A stretch of DNA of 64,000 nucleotides, from the NCBI GenBank assembly GCA_964229355.1, contig CAXRDE010000025.1:434001-498000 (forward strand), read 5' to 3'. This DNA comes from CAXRDE01 sp964229355 (GTDB lineage: Bacteria; Cyanobacteriota; Sericytochromatia; UBA7694). Both the position numbers and the translations under genes were made by a program. The notes under the pieces were generated by a model. The model did no database searches. It was not told the DNA's origin and saw nothing but the letters and a program-made list of their open reading frames with translations. This document shows positions 32,205-40,328 of the stretch, in pieces (the stretch's first letter is position 1; the number at the start of each line of letters is the position of its first letter).

Positions 32205-32877
32205 TGTGAAAGCTCCCTTCGGGATAATCCGCCACCACTTCACCGGCCTTAAGCTGTACCGTGCGACGTTTCATACGATGCACCAGACTCATATTGTGGG
32301 TAGAAACCACCACCGTGGTACCGGTCTGGCAAATCTTAGCCAATAACTTCATGACGCTCCAGGAGGCTTCAGGGTCCAGATTGCCCGTGGGCTCGTCGGC
32401 CAATAAAAGCGGCGGGCGGTTGACAATGGCACGGGCAATGGACACCCGCTGTTGCTCTCCGCCAGACAATTGGCGTGGATAGAGATCTTTGGCATGATTC
32501 AAATGGGTTAGATCTAAGACCCCCTGAATGCGCTTGTGTTGCTCTGCCTTGGGCAGCCCCATAATCTCCAGCACAAAGGCCACGTTTTCCCAAACGGTTT
32601 TTTGCTCAAGCAATTTAAAGTCCTGAAAAACCACGCCCGTTTGCTGACGCAAGAAAGGCACTTCTTTGCGCGCTACTTTCTCAATGTCTTTGCCAAATAC
32701 CAGCAGTTGACCGTCGCTGGCCAGTTCTTCGCGGTACAGCAATTTAATCAGTGTCGACTTACCCGAACCGGTAGGTCCCACCAAAAAGGTAAAGGTCCCC
32801 TTCGGGATTTCCAGGTTGACATTGTTCAGGGCCTTGACGCCGTTATAGGTTTTAGAAATATCAACAAACTTAATCAT
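32194..32877 (-). CDS. ftsE: cell-division ATP-binding protein FtsE
   Basis: The 227-residue ABC ATPase has Walker A GPTGSGKST at 34-42, a Q-loop in VVFQDFKLL, signature LSGGEQQRVSIARA, Walker B LLLADEPTGNLD, and a switch His in VVSTHNMSLV. It hydrolyses ATP to drive FtsX and so gate cell-wall hydrolase activity. Its ATG overlaps the WecG/TagA gene end by 8 bases. Gene order ftsE-ftsX is the usual one. Confidence 0.94.
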   Translation of the reverse strand: MIKFVDISKTYNGVKALNNVNLEIPKGTFTFLVGPTGSGKSTLIKLLYREELASDGQLLVFGKDIEKVARKEVPFLRQQTGVVFQDFKLLEQKTVWENVAFVLEIMGLPKAEQHKRIQGVLDLTHLNHAKDLYPRQLSGGEQQRVSIARAIVNRPPLLLADEPTGNLDPEASWSVMKLLAKICQTGTTVVVSTHNMSLVHRMKRRTVQLKAGEVVADYPEGSFHSGR

Positions 32878-33634
32878 GGGCGCGTTTTCCTTGCTTTAGC
32901 ACCGTTTGCACAAACAAAGGCAAGGCCAGCATGCGCCGCCAACGGCTGGGCTGCTGCAAAAGACGAAAAAACCACTCCAAACGGGCTTGCTGCATCCACT
33001 GGGGTGCCCGCTGAAGACGCCCTGAAATCACATCAAAGGAGCCCCCCACACCGATCATCACCGGAATCGGCACATCCAGATGGGCTTGAATCCATTGCTC
33101 TTGACGGGGAACCCCCAGGGCCACAAAAAGCACATCAGCCTGGCAGATGCCCAATTCTGTCAGCAACACCTGTTCTTCATCGGCATTAAAATAGCCGTGA
33201 TGGCAAAAAACCACCTCAGCCTGCGGGTATTTTTCAGCCAGCACAGGCTGAAGGGCTTCAATTGTATCGGGATGAGAACCGAGAATAGCCACTTTTAACG
33301 GCTTTTCTAAAAGGGACTTTACCAGCTCAATGCCGGGAACGCGCTCCACGCTGACGCCCTGACGTTCTAAGGCCCACACCACGCCAATGCCATCGGGCAA
33401 GACCACTTCGGCCCGCTGCAGCATTTGCAACAAGTCGGGATCCTGGGTGGCAGCATAGACCATTTCGGCGTTCATGGTTACAATCTGTAGGGCCTGCTTG
33501 CGTTCGCCTTTGCGATAAGCCGCTTGTGTCTCTTCAATTAAGCGGAGAGCAGCCTGTCGTCCCAGGCAGTCAATATCAATATCCAGCAGGGTGCTGGTCA
33601 CCCAGCTTTTGGGGTGCGCTTCTGTATTTATCAT
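32870..33634 (-). CDS. WecG/TagA/CpsF-family glycosyltransferase
   Basis: This 254-residue enzyme has the family blocks IVTMNAEMVYAATQDPDL, VVLPDGIGVVWA, VPGIELVKSLL, VAILGSHPDT, and C-terminal VLFVALGVPRQEQWIQ and GVGGSFDVISGRLQRAPQWM. It moves an N-acetylmannosamine-type sugar onto a lipid-linked intermediate of a wall or surface polymer at the inner membrane. Its position after csaB suggests it builds the polymer that CsaB pyruvylates. No ribosome binding site is clear. The csaB stop lies 6 bases upstream. Confidence 0.9.
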   Translation of the reverse strand: MINTEAHPKSWVTSTLLDIDIDCLGRQAALRLIEETQAAYRKGERKQALQIVTMNAEMVYAATQDPDLLQMLQRAEVVLPDGIGVVWALERQGVSVERVPGIELVKSLLEKPLKVAILGSHPDTIEALQPVLAEKYPQAEVVFCHHGYFNADEEQVLLTELGICQADVLFVALGVPRQEQWIQAHLDVPIPVMIGVGGSFDVISGRLQRAPQWMQQARLEWFFRLLQQPSRWRRMLALPLFVQTVLKQGKRAHD

Positions 33635-33640
33635 CAGTCT

Positions 33641-34765
33641 TTATGCCACGTCGTGTTGAACAGTACTTAAATTCATTAATTGCAAGGCATGCTCACGGGC
33701 TTCATAAACCTTTGCTTGCAGTGGGGGCATTTTAGCATGTAACTGCGCCCGAATGGCATCCTGTTGCTGCCAGGTCTCACGCAAATACGTTTCCAGATAA
33801 TCCACCTCACTCAATGCGGTAATCGAGCTCACGTATTTGTAACCCGCTTGTTCCGCAAAGCGTCGCACCTTGGGGTCATACACCAGGCCCACCGCGGGCA
33901 CATGCTCAGCAGCAGACATAATCAGCGCGTGCAGGCGCATACCCACCATCATATCCAGACGGCCAATCATCCCTTGCACCTCAATGGGGCTGTATTTGCC
34001 CCGCAAAATCGTAAGGGGGGGAGCGTGGGGGCGAGCGCTCACGGAGTACGCCACCTCTTCACACATCCAGGTGTCATGATTGGGCTGAAAAGGAATCAGT
34101 ACCAATTGAGCCTGGCAGGCACGAGCGAACTGGGCCAGCACCGCCGTAAAGGCCTTGAGTTGTTTTTCGAACCAGGTGGGCCAGGGACGAATTGAAACGC
34201 CTATCATGGGCAAAGTGGGGTTGACCCCTTCGCGGTGAAGCAGCTCCAAAGCGTGACTGGGGTGCACGGCCTTTAAGGTGAGCACGGGATCTGCAGTCAG
34301 GTGCAGGGGCGATAAGCCCAGGCCTTCTAAGAACTCATAGGACTCTTCGTCGCGCACCGAAATAGCCTTCACCTTGCGGAAAGCCTGTTTAAGCAACCAG
34401 CGGTTGAGGCCATAACGCAGGGGGCCAATGCCCTGTCCAAACACCATGGTGGGCACGCCCATGGTTTGGGCGATTTTGAGCAAGCCGCCGTAATAAGGCA
34501 CCGACCCGAGACCCGTGACGTCTTGAAAAAGGCCACCGCCGCCAGAAATAAACAGGTCACACTGCTTTAGGGCCTGAATAATGGCCGGCAAATGGGTACG
34601 CTGAATACTTCTAAAACGGCACCCCGGCAGGCTATGGTGAGCCCCTGCGGTTAATACCGTAATCTGCACAGGATAATCTTCAAATAATTGGCACAAGGCA
34701 CTTAAAATGGCTTCGTCACCGGCATTATCAAAGCCGTAATAGCCAGAAATCATAATCTGTTTCAT
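33641..34765 (-). CDS. csaB: polysaccharide pyruvyl transferase CsaB
   Basis: The 374-residue protein begins with MKQIMISGYYGFDNAGDEAIL, the CsaB signature, followed by ISGGGGLFQDVTG, VFGQGIGPL, ISVRDEES, and MVGMRLHALIMSAAEHVPAVGLVYDPKV. It adds ketal pyruvate from phosphoenolpyruvate to a secondary cell-wall polymer, to which SLH-domain proteins then bind. The start overlaps the cyclase stop (ATGA), so translation is coupled. The longer frame to 34786 lies inside the cyclase gene. No SLH protein is in the window. Confidence 0.92.
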   Translation of the reverse strand: MKQIMISGYYGFDNAGDEAILSALCQLFEDYPVQITVLTAGAHHSLPGCRFRSIQRTHLPAIIQALKQCDLFISGGGGLFQDVTGLGSVPYYGGLLKIAQTMGVPTMVFGQGIGPLRYGLNRWLLKQAFRKVKAISVRDEESYEFLEGLGLSPLHLTADPVLTLKAVHPSHALELLHREGVNPTLPMIGVSIRPWPTWFEKQLKAFTAVLAQFARACQAQLVLIPFQPNHDTWMCEEVAYSVSARPHAPPLTILRGKYSPIEVQGMIGRLDMMVGMRLHALIMSAAEHVPAVGLVYDPKVRRFAEQAGYKYVSSITALSEVDYLETYLRETWQQQDAIRAQLHAKMPPLQAKVYEAREHALQLMNLSTVQHDVA

Positions 34766-36504
34766 GAAACCGGTTCTTTTAACCAACCCTTGACATGGTA
34801 TACCTTTACAGCGCTTTGCTTGCCCTGTAATTGTTCTTCTCCCAGGGCTTCAATATCGACCTTGTTTTTGACATAAAGGTAGGTGCCATGACTGATCAAA
34901 ATATGGGTGTTGTACTGTTTGTTCAGGCGCTCGATGCGGTTGCAGGTATTGACCGTGTCCCCAATCACGGTCAACTCTTTGCGCTTGGGGTGTCCCACAT
35001 TGCCCACCAACGCATCGCCGGTGTTAATACCAATGCGAATTTGGATTGGGCGAATGCCTTCTTTCATCCACTTCTTTTGTAGCTCAGTCATTTTTTTCTG
35101 CATTTCAAGGGCGGTCTTGACGGCGTAATACGCACAGCCAGCGGGATCATTTGCCCCTATGTTACCATAAACCGCCATAATGCCATCGCCCATGTATTTG
35201 TCTAAAGAACCATTATTGGCAAAGATAATCTCGGTCATGGCACTGAGGTATTCGTTCAAAATATTGATGATCTGATCCGGGGGCAATTCTTCACCCATGC
35301 GTGAAAATCCTTCAATATCTGTAAACATCACCGTCACAATGCGCCGTTCGTTTTGCCCCAGCTCATCGGCAGGACTTTCCATAAGCTCTTTGACCACTTT
35401 GTCGGGAAGGTGACGGCGATACGTCGAGAGCAATTGCTGGCGGGTGCGACCCTCCGTCAGCTGAAAATAGTATACTCTGGCCCCCAGAGCCACCAGCGCA
35501 CACGCCAGAGGCAAAGCCAGATCTAACCAGAGATGCGCCACCCGAAAGGCCAACATATTTAAAGTTAAATAACTCAGCATCAGCGTAAACACGCCGCCCA
35601 TCGCCACCCAGAGCCCCCATTGCAAAGTCAGGTTAAACAAGAGTACAGTTAGCAGCATCAGGAACAAGCACAATAAAAAATTCAAAAGCTCTGAGCGGCG
35701 ATAGGTTTCTTGACGCAGCAGGCTTTTTAAAGCATGGGTTTCCGTTTGCAGGGGGGAAATCCACTGCCCGTTTTCAGTGGCCTTGATACTTCCCACCAGC
35801 AGCACACTTTGACTTAAATCTTGCCCGGACAAGCGTTGCAACTGACGTAAGCTGATGGGGGGAGAAAAACCATCAGGGGTCGGCAAATAGTGGCTTTGGG
35901 TGGCAGGCAAGGGAGCTTTGCCCAGGGCTTTTAGCATATTTTCACTGAAAGAGGGTAAGTAACGAAGCGAGCTTAAGGTTTCAGGGACTGCCTGGTACAC
36001 AAAAGGTTTATGCACCGGATACACCATACTGTGCACCGATACCGGTTGAATATAGCCCACCGGTGCAGATAAAGCCTTCGCTTCGGCAGGAGCCGTTTGG
36101 TGTAAACGCCAGATTTTGTCTTGCCACTGCAAGGTACTGGCCAATAACAGGGGTGTACTGGATTTTTCTCGCCAGGCCTTTAGACGTTGGGCAAAAGGTG
36201 TGTTCATCAACTCAGGAGAACAAAGACCCAGGGCTTGAAAGGTTTTGGGCGGAAGGGTTTGCAAATGGGCCACAAACTCAGTTTCTTCGCTCTCGTCGAG
36301 CTGCATAGCGATCACCCGATAGGGTTCAGAAGTAGACGTTTCAGGCAAACGGGCATAAAAGAGCTGCTCCTCGATCCAGGAAAAAGGAGGAAAGACCACG
36401 CCCAAAAGATAGACACACAACCCCGCCAGCAAAGCCAACAGAGAAGAAGCCCCCCAGAGTGCGGGGACCCGCAAGAAGCGAAAATAAGGGGTTAAACTAA
36501 ACAT
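34762..36504 (-). CDS. CHASE2-like membrane adenylate cyclase
   Basis: The 580-residue product has an N-terminal transmembrane helix, an extracytoplasmic sensor of about 225 residues like CHASE2, three more helices (about 275-350), and a class III cyclase domain from about 385. Catalytic residues are present: metal-binding Asp in VTVMFTDIEGFS, Lys and second Asp in GSLDKYMGDGIMAVYG, Asp in VIGDTVN consistent with adenine selection, and the Asn/Arg pair in VNTCNRIE. It should make cAMP in response to an envelope signal. Its ATG shares one base with the murF stop (TGATG) and its own stop overlaps csaB. Confidence 0.88.
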   Translation of the reverse strand: MFSLTPYFRFLRVPALWGASSLLALLAGLCVYLLGVVFPPFSWIEEQLFYARLPETSTSEPYRVIAMQLDESEETEFVAHLQTLPPKTFQALGLCSPELMNTPFAQRLKAWREKSSTPLLLASTLQWQDKIWRLHQTAPAEAKALSAPVGYIQPVSVHSMVYPVHKPFVYQAVPETLSSLRYLPSFSENMLKALGKAPLPATQSHYLPTPDGFSPPISLRQLQRLSGQDLSQSVLLVGSIKATENGQWISPLQTETHALKSLLRQETYRRSELLNFLLCLFLMLLTVLLFNLTLQWGLWVAMGGVFTLMLSYLTLNMLAFRVAHLWLDLALPLACALVALGARVYYFQLTEGRTRQQLLSTYRRHLPDKVVKELMESPADELGQNERRIVTVMFTDIEGFSRMGEELPPDQIINILNEYLSAMTEIIFANNGSLDKYMGDGIMAVYGNIGANDPAGCAYYAVKTALEMQKKMTELQKKWMKEGIRPIQIRIGINTGDALVGNVGHPKRKELTVIGDTVNTCNRIERLNKQYNTHILISHGTYLYVKNKVDIEALGEEQLQGKQSAVKVYHVKGWLKEPVS

Positions 36505-37937
36505 CAGTCCCCATGAGCGAGAAAGCCCTTCACCACATCTTCCAACTGTGCACTACGAGAAGCTTTTACAAGAATACGGCTGCCCGGCCATTCAGCGTAG
36601 TCCCGGCGTAAGACCGTGACCGCTTCAAGCGCATTGGCACAAAATTGCCCCTGATCTGTGCGCAAACCGCTCATGATCGGCTGCGCTCCTTCACCCACCA
36701 CAATCACTTTTTGCAGCGGAAGCTGTGCACAAAACGCCCCCAACTCACGGTGATAATCCGCTGCTTTTTCACCCAATTCCCCCATCATACCCAGTACAGC
36801 CAGATGGGGACCCGGCAATTGCATGAAGGCCTGTAAGGCCGCGCGCATAGAATCAGGGTTTGCATTGTAGGCATCATTGATCAAGACACCGCCCTGAGGC
36901 AGATCGTGACTTTCTTGCCGCCCAGACAGACGCGGCACCCGTAAGCATTGATCTTCTAAAGGAGGAGAGCCGAGCAGGTGCAAAAGCATTAAGCCACATA
37001 ACAAATTAAGGGCCTGATGGGTCCCGAGCAAATCCAATTGCAAACGTCGGGAAGGGGCGCCCTGGAACGCATAAAGCAGGGTTTGAACGGGTACTGAGGA
37101 TGCCTCTACATGGGTCTCACACAACTGCATATCGTGATCCTCGTGACTCCCCACTCTTGCCACGGCGCGTTGGTGGGCGTCAGGAAGTGCAGCATATTTT
37201 TCGGCTAAAAAAGCATTGTCTCCATTGATCACCAGGCGCGGGGCATCCACGCCCCAGTGTTCAAAAAGATAATCCGCCATTTCCCATTTTGCCCGGGTTA
37301 CCGCTTCCTGAGAGCCGAGTTCACCAATGTGTACCGGCCCCACATTGGTAATCACCCCCCAGTCAGGCTCTGCAATTTCACACAGTTCTCGAATCTGGCC
37401 CGGGCCGCGCATGCCCATTTCAACAATACACAATGTATGCTGAGGCGTTAAGCGCAACAGGGTTTTAGGCACACCGATCTCATTATTCCAGTTGGCCGGG
37501 GTGGCGTGCACCTCAAAGTCACGTGCAAACACCTGTTTTAAAATTTCTTTGGTCGAGGTTTTACCTGAAGAACCCGTAATCGCAATCACCGGCACACCGA
37601 GTTCACGCCGCCAGGCACGGGCCAGGGTTTGCAAGGCCACAAGGGTATTGTCCACAAGAATAAGCGGAAGCTGAGCCAGAGACGCCTGATGGGCCTGATA
37701 ATACGCACGTTCACAAAAGGCCCAACGGGCGCCCTGTGCTAAAGCTTGTTCAAGAAAAGCATGGCCGTCAAAGCGCTCGCCCCGCAAAGGCAGGTAAACA
37801 CCGGCATCGGGAATCTCACGGGTATCGGTAAATAAATTCTCGGGAAATAAAAATGCCTGCTCTAAATCAAGCCCCTGAAGTTGAGCGTTTTGCTCTTTAA
37901 GCCAACGCGTCATCGGGATCATACGTGGGTGTGACAT
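36504..37937 (-). CDS. murF: UDP-N-acetylmuramoyl-tripeptide--D-alanyl-D-alanine ligase MurF
   Basis: The 477-residue ligase has an N-terminal UDP-binding domain (FTDTREIPDAGVYLPLRGERFDGH), the ATP loop ITGSSGKTSTKEIL at 120-133, WNNEIGVPKTLLRL, VEMGMRGPGQI, NDAYNANPDSMRAAL and the C-terminal VLGMMGELGEKAADYHRELG. It adds D-Ala-D-Ala to complete the peptidoglycan pentapeptide precursor in the cytoplasm. It is first in a six-gene leftward operon. AAGGA stands 9 bases before the ATG. Confidence 0.95.
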   Translation of the reverse strand: MSHPRMIPMTRWLKEQNAQLQGLDLEQAFLFPENLFTDTREIPDAGVYLPLRGERFDGHAFLEQALAQGARWAFCERAYYQAHQASLAQLPLILVDNTLVALQTLARAWRRELGVPVIAITGSSGKTSTKEILKQVFARDFEVHATPANWNNEIGVPKTLLRLTPQHTLCIVEMGMRGPGQIRELCEIAEPDWGVITNVGPVHIGELGSQEAVTRAKWEMADYLFEHWGVDAPRLVINGDNAFLAEKYAALPDAHQRAVARVGSHEDHDMQLCETHVEASSVPVQTLLYAFQGAPSRRLQLDLLGTHQALNLLCGLMLLHLLGSPPLEDQCLRVPRLSGRQESHDLPQGGVLINDAYNANPDSMRAALQAFMQLPGPHLAVLGMMGELGEKAADYHRELGAFCAQLPLQKVIVVGEGAQPIMSGLRTDQGQFCANALEAVTVLRRDYAEWPGSRILVKASRSAQLEDVVKGFLAHGD

Positions 37938-38070
37938 ACATGAGTTCCTTTATAGACCTGCTCCATAATAACGCTTTGTGTCAAAGGTATCAAGGGAAGA
38001 CAACCGGGTTAGGCATTCTGAATTTAATTCATTGGCATTTTCATATTGATATTTTTTTTGAAAGAAAGTG

Positions 38071-38114
38071 TTTTCTTTTAAAAATAGAATGCTAATACGT
38101 TTTTTAAAAGAAAA
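38071..38114. repeat. 14-base AT-rich inverted repeat
   Basis: TTTTCTTTTAAAAA at 38071-38084 is perfectly complementary to TTTTTAAAAGAAAA at 38101-38114, with 16 bases between. It lies about 136 bases before the lipoprotein start and may be a binding site for a nucleoid or regulatory protein. Confidence 0.55.
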
Positions 38115-38190
38115 TTAAATGATTGTTTTTTATTAATTTAATAAAACAAGACAATAGTATGTCAAAGGGCACTATATTCTATATGAAAAA

Positions 38191-38205
38191 GATAATTTGA
38201 TTATC
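38191..38205. promoter_or_regulatory. palindrome GATAAT-TTG-ATTATC, Fur-box-like
   Basis: Perfect 6-base arms are separated by three bases, 44 bases before the ATG at 38250 and downstream of a TATATT box. The arms equal the hexamer of Fur boxes (GATAAT/ATTATC), but the gap is 3 rather than the 1 of the TGATAAT-N-ATTATCA form. An operator function is likely and iron control is only a possibility. Confidence 0.45.
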
Positions 38206-38249
38206 ATTTTTATTTTAAATGAATCATATTTTGAAAGCGAATAAATGCC

Positions 38250-40328
38250 ATGAAAAGAAAAATCCTATATCCTTCAAAAATATTGGCTATTTCTATTTTC
38301 ATGGCAAGTTCCTGCCAAGTCCAACCCAACACACAAGAAGTCTCTCCGGTGTTTTCACAAAGCGCCACCACCCCATCTCTCGCTCTGCAACCATCCCCTA
38401 TACAAACCATCAAAAGCACCCCATCCCACACCTTACAATTCAAATTAAACTTTTCTCAAAGCTTTCGTACCCAATGTGCATCATGCCGCCCCCGCTACAT
38501 CAAACTGGCTATCAAAGGCTCTCAAAATATTAGCGAGCCCTTATATGCTGTCAATGCCGACGACAACGGATTTGTAGAAATCGACCCCAATTTGCCGCTG
38601 CAAAGCCTCTCATCAAATATACCTGAAGGCAATAACTGGGCAGCTTTTGCAGGCATTTACACCGAGAACACGCCGAACGCGATTCCGCTGGCTGAAATTG
38701 GAGGTGTTTTTCATAACCCGCCTCCCACAGATGCTCAAATCGAACTTAGCAAGAGAGCATTGCAAACCGCACATATCGTCAACGCCATGCATGAGCTGGG
38801 TGACGACCGTATTTTTTCACCCCTCGATCTGCAACGCTACCAGGCAATGACTGACGCTTTGTTGGGCGTTACCCAAAACCCGGACGGCACCTACAATATT
38901 GGGCGCGTTCCCAATGGCGAGATTCTCGATGCCGAAACCCTTGCCCGCATGTTGCAAGAGGGAAGTTTGAATCCAGAAAACACAGAAACCGCAGCAAACA
39001 TCGCTATCGAACGCTTAATGCCCCGCCCGCAGGTCAAACACTCAGCCCGCGTACAGGGCTTTACCGCAGGCCTCAGCAAACTGGTCATGAACACCGACAA
39101 CCAACAGTTGTTTACCTTTGACATTAAACAAAATACCCGCCGCATTTATAACTTGACGACGCCGAGTTTAAGTGCAGCTTCAACACCTTTTGACCTGGGG
39201 CAGTTGAGAAATATGTACCTGAGTTTGGGACAGAGCAACCCCAGCGGCAGTGCACCGCAACCCGTACTTTACACTTACCGTTACACAGGCGTAGACCGCA
39301 TGATGCTGTCGGCCTATTACCAAAACAACGGCGCTTTAGCCTGGCAATACAATTTTGAGGACACACCAGCACTCATGTCAGATTATGTGCCCACCATCTG
39401 GCGCAATGATAAGGGCACGCCCTCTGATCGCAGTGACGATACCGATCGCGTGTTTGTCACCCTCAATGCAGACCCCTTTAATCACGCAGAAAAACGGGGG
39501 GTTTATGCCGTTGAAGAAGGACAAGAAGTGATGCGCGTAGCGATTGCTGAGGACTTTAATGCGGCAGGGGCCGTTACCTCAAACGGTAAACTTCTTTACG
39601 TCATCAGCCGTTCCGACGCCATAACCCCCTCAAAACTCTACGCTGTAGACACCGAAAATGAAACCGTAAGCTGGAGCCTGCCCTTACCCGGGGAAACCTT
39701 TACCAGTTCCACGCCCGTCATCGGCAAAAACGGCGATATCTATGCCATCACTTATACCCTTCCTCCGAACTTCCGCCTGGGAGAAAGCCTACCTGGCCAG
39801 GTGGTCTGTATCTCTCCAGAAGGTGTCATGCGTTGGCAATACCCATTAGCGTCCACTAGCAGTTATTCTCCCATTATTGATGCCAAAGCCGGGCAAGACC
39901 GTATTTACGTGATCACCGATCGCGGCCAACTCGTCGCCCTGGATAGCGAAGGCGCTCTACGTTGGGCCACCCTGCTGCCAGGCACAGCCGGAGAAGGTCC
40001 CGTGGACGCGCCCATTATTGGAGAAGACCTGGCAGAGGGTCGAACCCTTTATCAGGCCATGGGTAATGGACTGATTTACGCCGTCAAAGACCTCGAAGAT
40101 CAGGGAGAAATCTTATGGGCACAGGCCCCGCAGGCCAAGGTGTCTAAAGGAATGATTCTCAAGGACGGCTTTTTATACGCCCCAACCCTGGATGGTGGAG
40201 AAGGCCAGTCGGTACAAATTAAAGCCATTCAAGTACATAGTCTAAACGTTCCCGAAGATGCCCCCTGGCCTCTCACGGGCGGTAATTTAGCAGGACAAAA
40301 CACCCCTCACCAGAAAGGAATCCAATAA
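38250..40328 (+). CDS. PQQ-like beta-propeller lipoprotein
   Basis: The 692-residue product has a signal peptide with lipobox ASSC, then a domain with CASC (about 70-140) of unknown type, a helical region (about 150-270), and a C-terminal propeller from about 290. Propeller units include GKNGDIYAITYTL, VVCISPEGVMRWQYPL, RIYVITDRGQLVALDSEGALRWA and MGNGLIYAVKDL, the blade pattern of PQQ-like (BamB-type) domains. No enzyme site is seen, so it may be a scaffold on a membrane. No ribosome binding site precedes the ATG. The next gene starts at the base after its stop. Confidence 0.8.
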   Translation: MKRKILYPSKILAISIFMASSCQVQPNTQEVSPVFSQSATTPSLALQPSPIQTIKSTPSHTLQFKLNFSQSFRTQCASCRPRYIKLAIKGSQNISEPLYAVNADDNGFVEIDPNLPLQSLSSNIPEGNNWAAFAGIYTENTPNAIPLAEIGGVFHNPPPTDAQIELSKRALQTAHIVNAMHELGDDRIFSPLDLQRYQAMTDALLGVTQNPDGTYNIGRVPNGEILDAETLARMLQEGSLNPENTETAANIAIERLMPRPQVKHSARVQGFTAGLSKLVMNTDNQQLFTFDIKQNTRRIYNLTTPSLSAASTPFDLGQLRNMYLSLGQSNPSGSAPQPVLYTYRYTGVDRMMLSAYYQNNGALAWQYNFEDTPALMSDYVPTIWRNDKGTPSDRSDDTDRVFVTLNADPFNHAEKRGVYAVEEGQEVMRVAIAEDFNAAGAVTSNGKLLYVISRSDAITPSKLYAVDTENETVSWSLPLPGETFTSSTPVIGKNGDIYAITYTLPPNFRLGESLPGQVVCISPEGVMRWQYPLASTSSYSPIIDAKAGQDRIYVITDRGQLVALDSEGALRWATLLPGTAGEGPVDAPIIGEDLAEGRTLYQAMGNGLIYAVKDLEDQGEILWAQAPQAKVSKGMILKDGFLYAPTLDGGEGQSVQIKAIQVHSLNVPEDAPWPLTGGNLAGQNTPHQKGIQ

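Larger units (their letters stand above)
37938..38249. other. AT-rich intergenic spacer
   Basis: Between the divergently transcribed murF and the 38.25 kb lipoprotein gene is a 312-base gap without a gene. Its part from about 38000 is extremely AT-rich. A hand count of 38041-38160 gives 19 G+C in 120, against about half in the genes around it. It contains many A/T runs, TATATT-type -10 candidates (for example ACTATATTC near 38170) and two inverted repeats described separately. It probably holds the promoter and control sites of the following unusual gene block. Confidence 0.7.
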
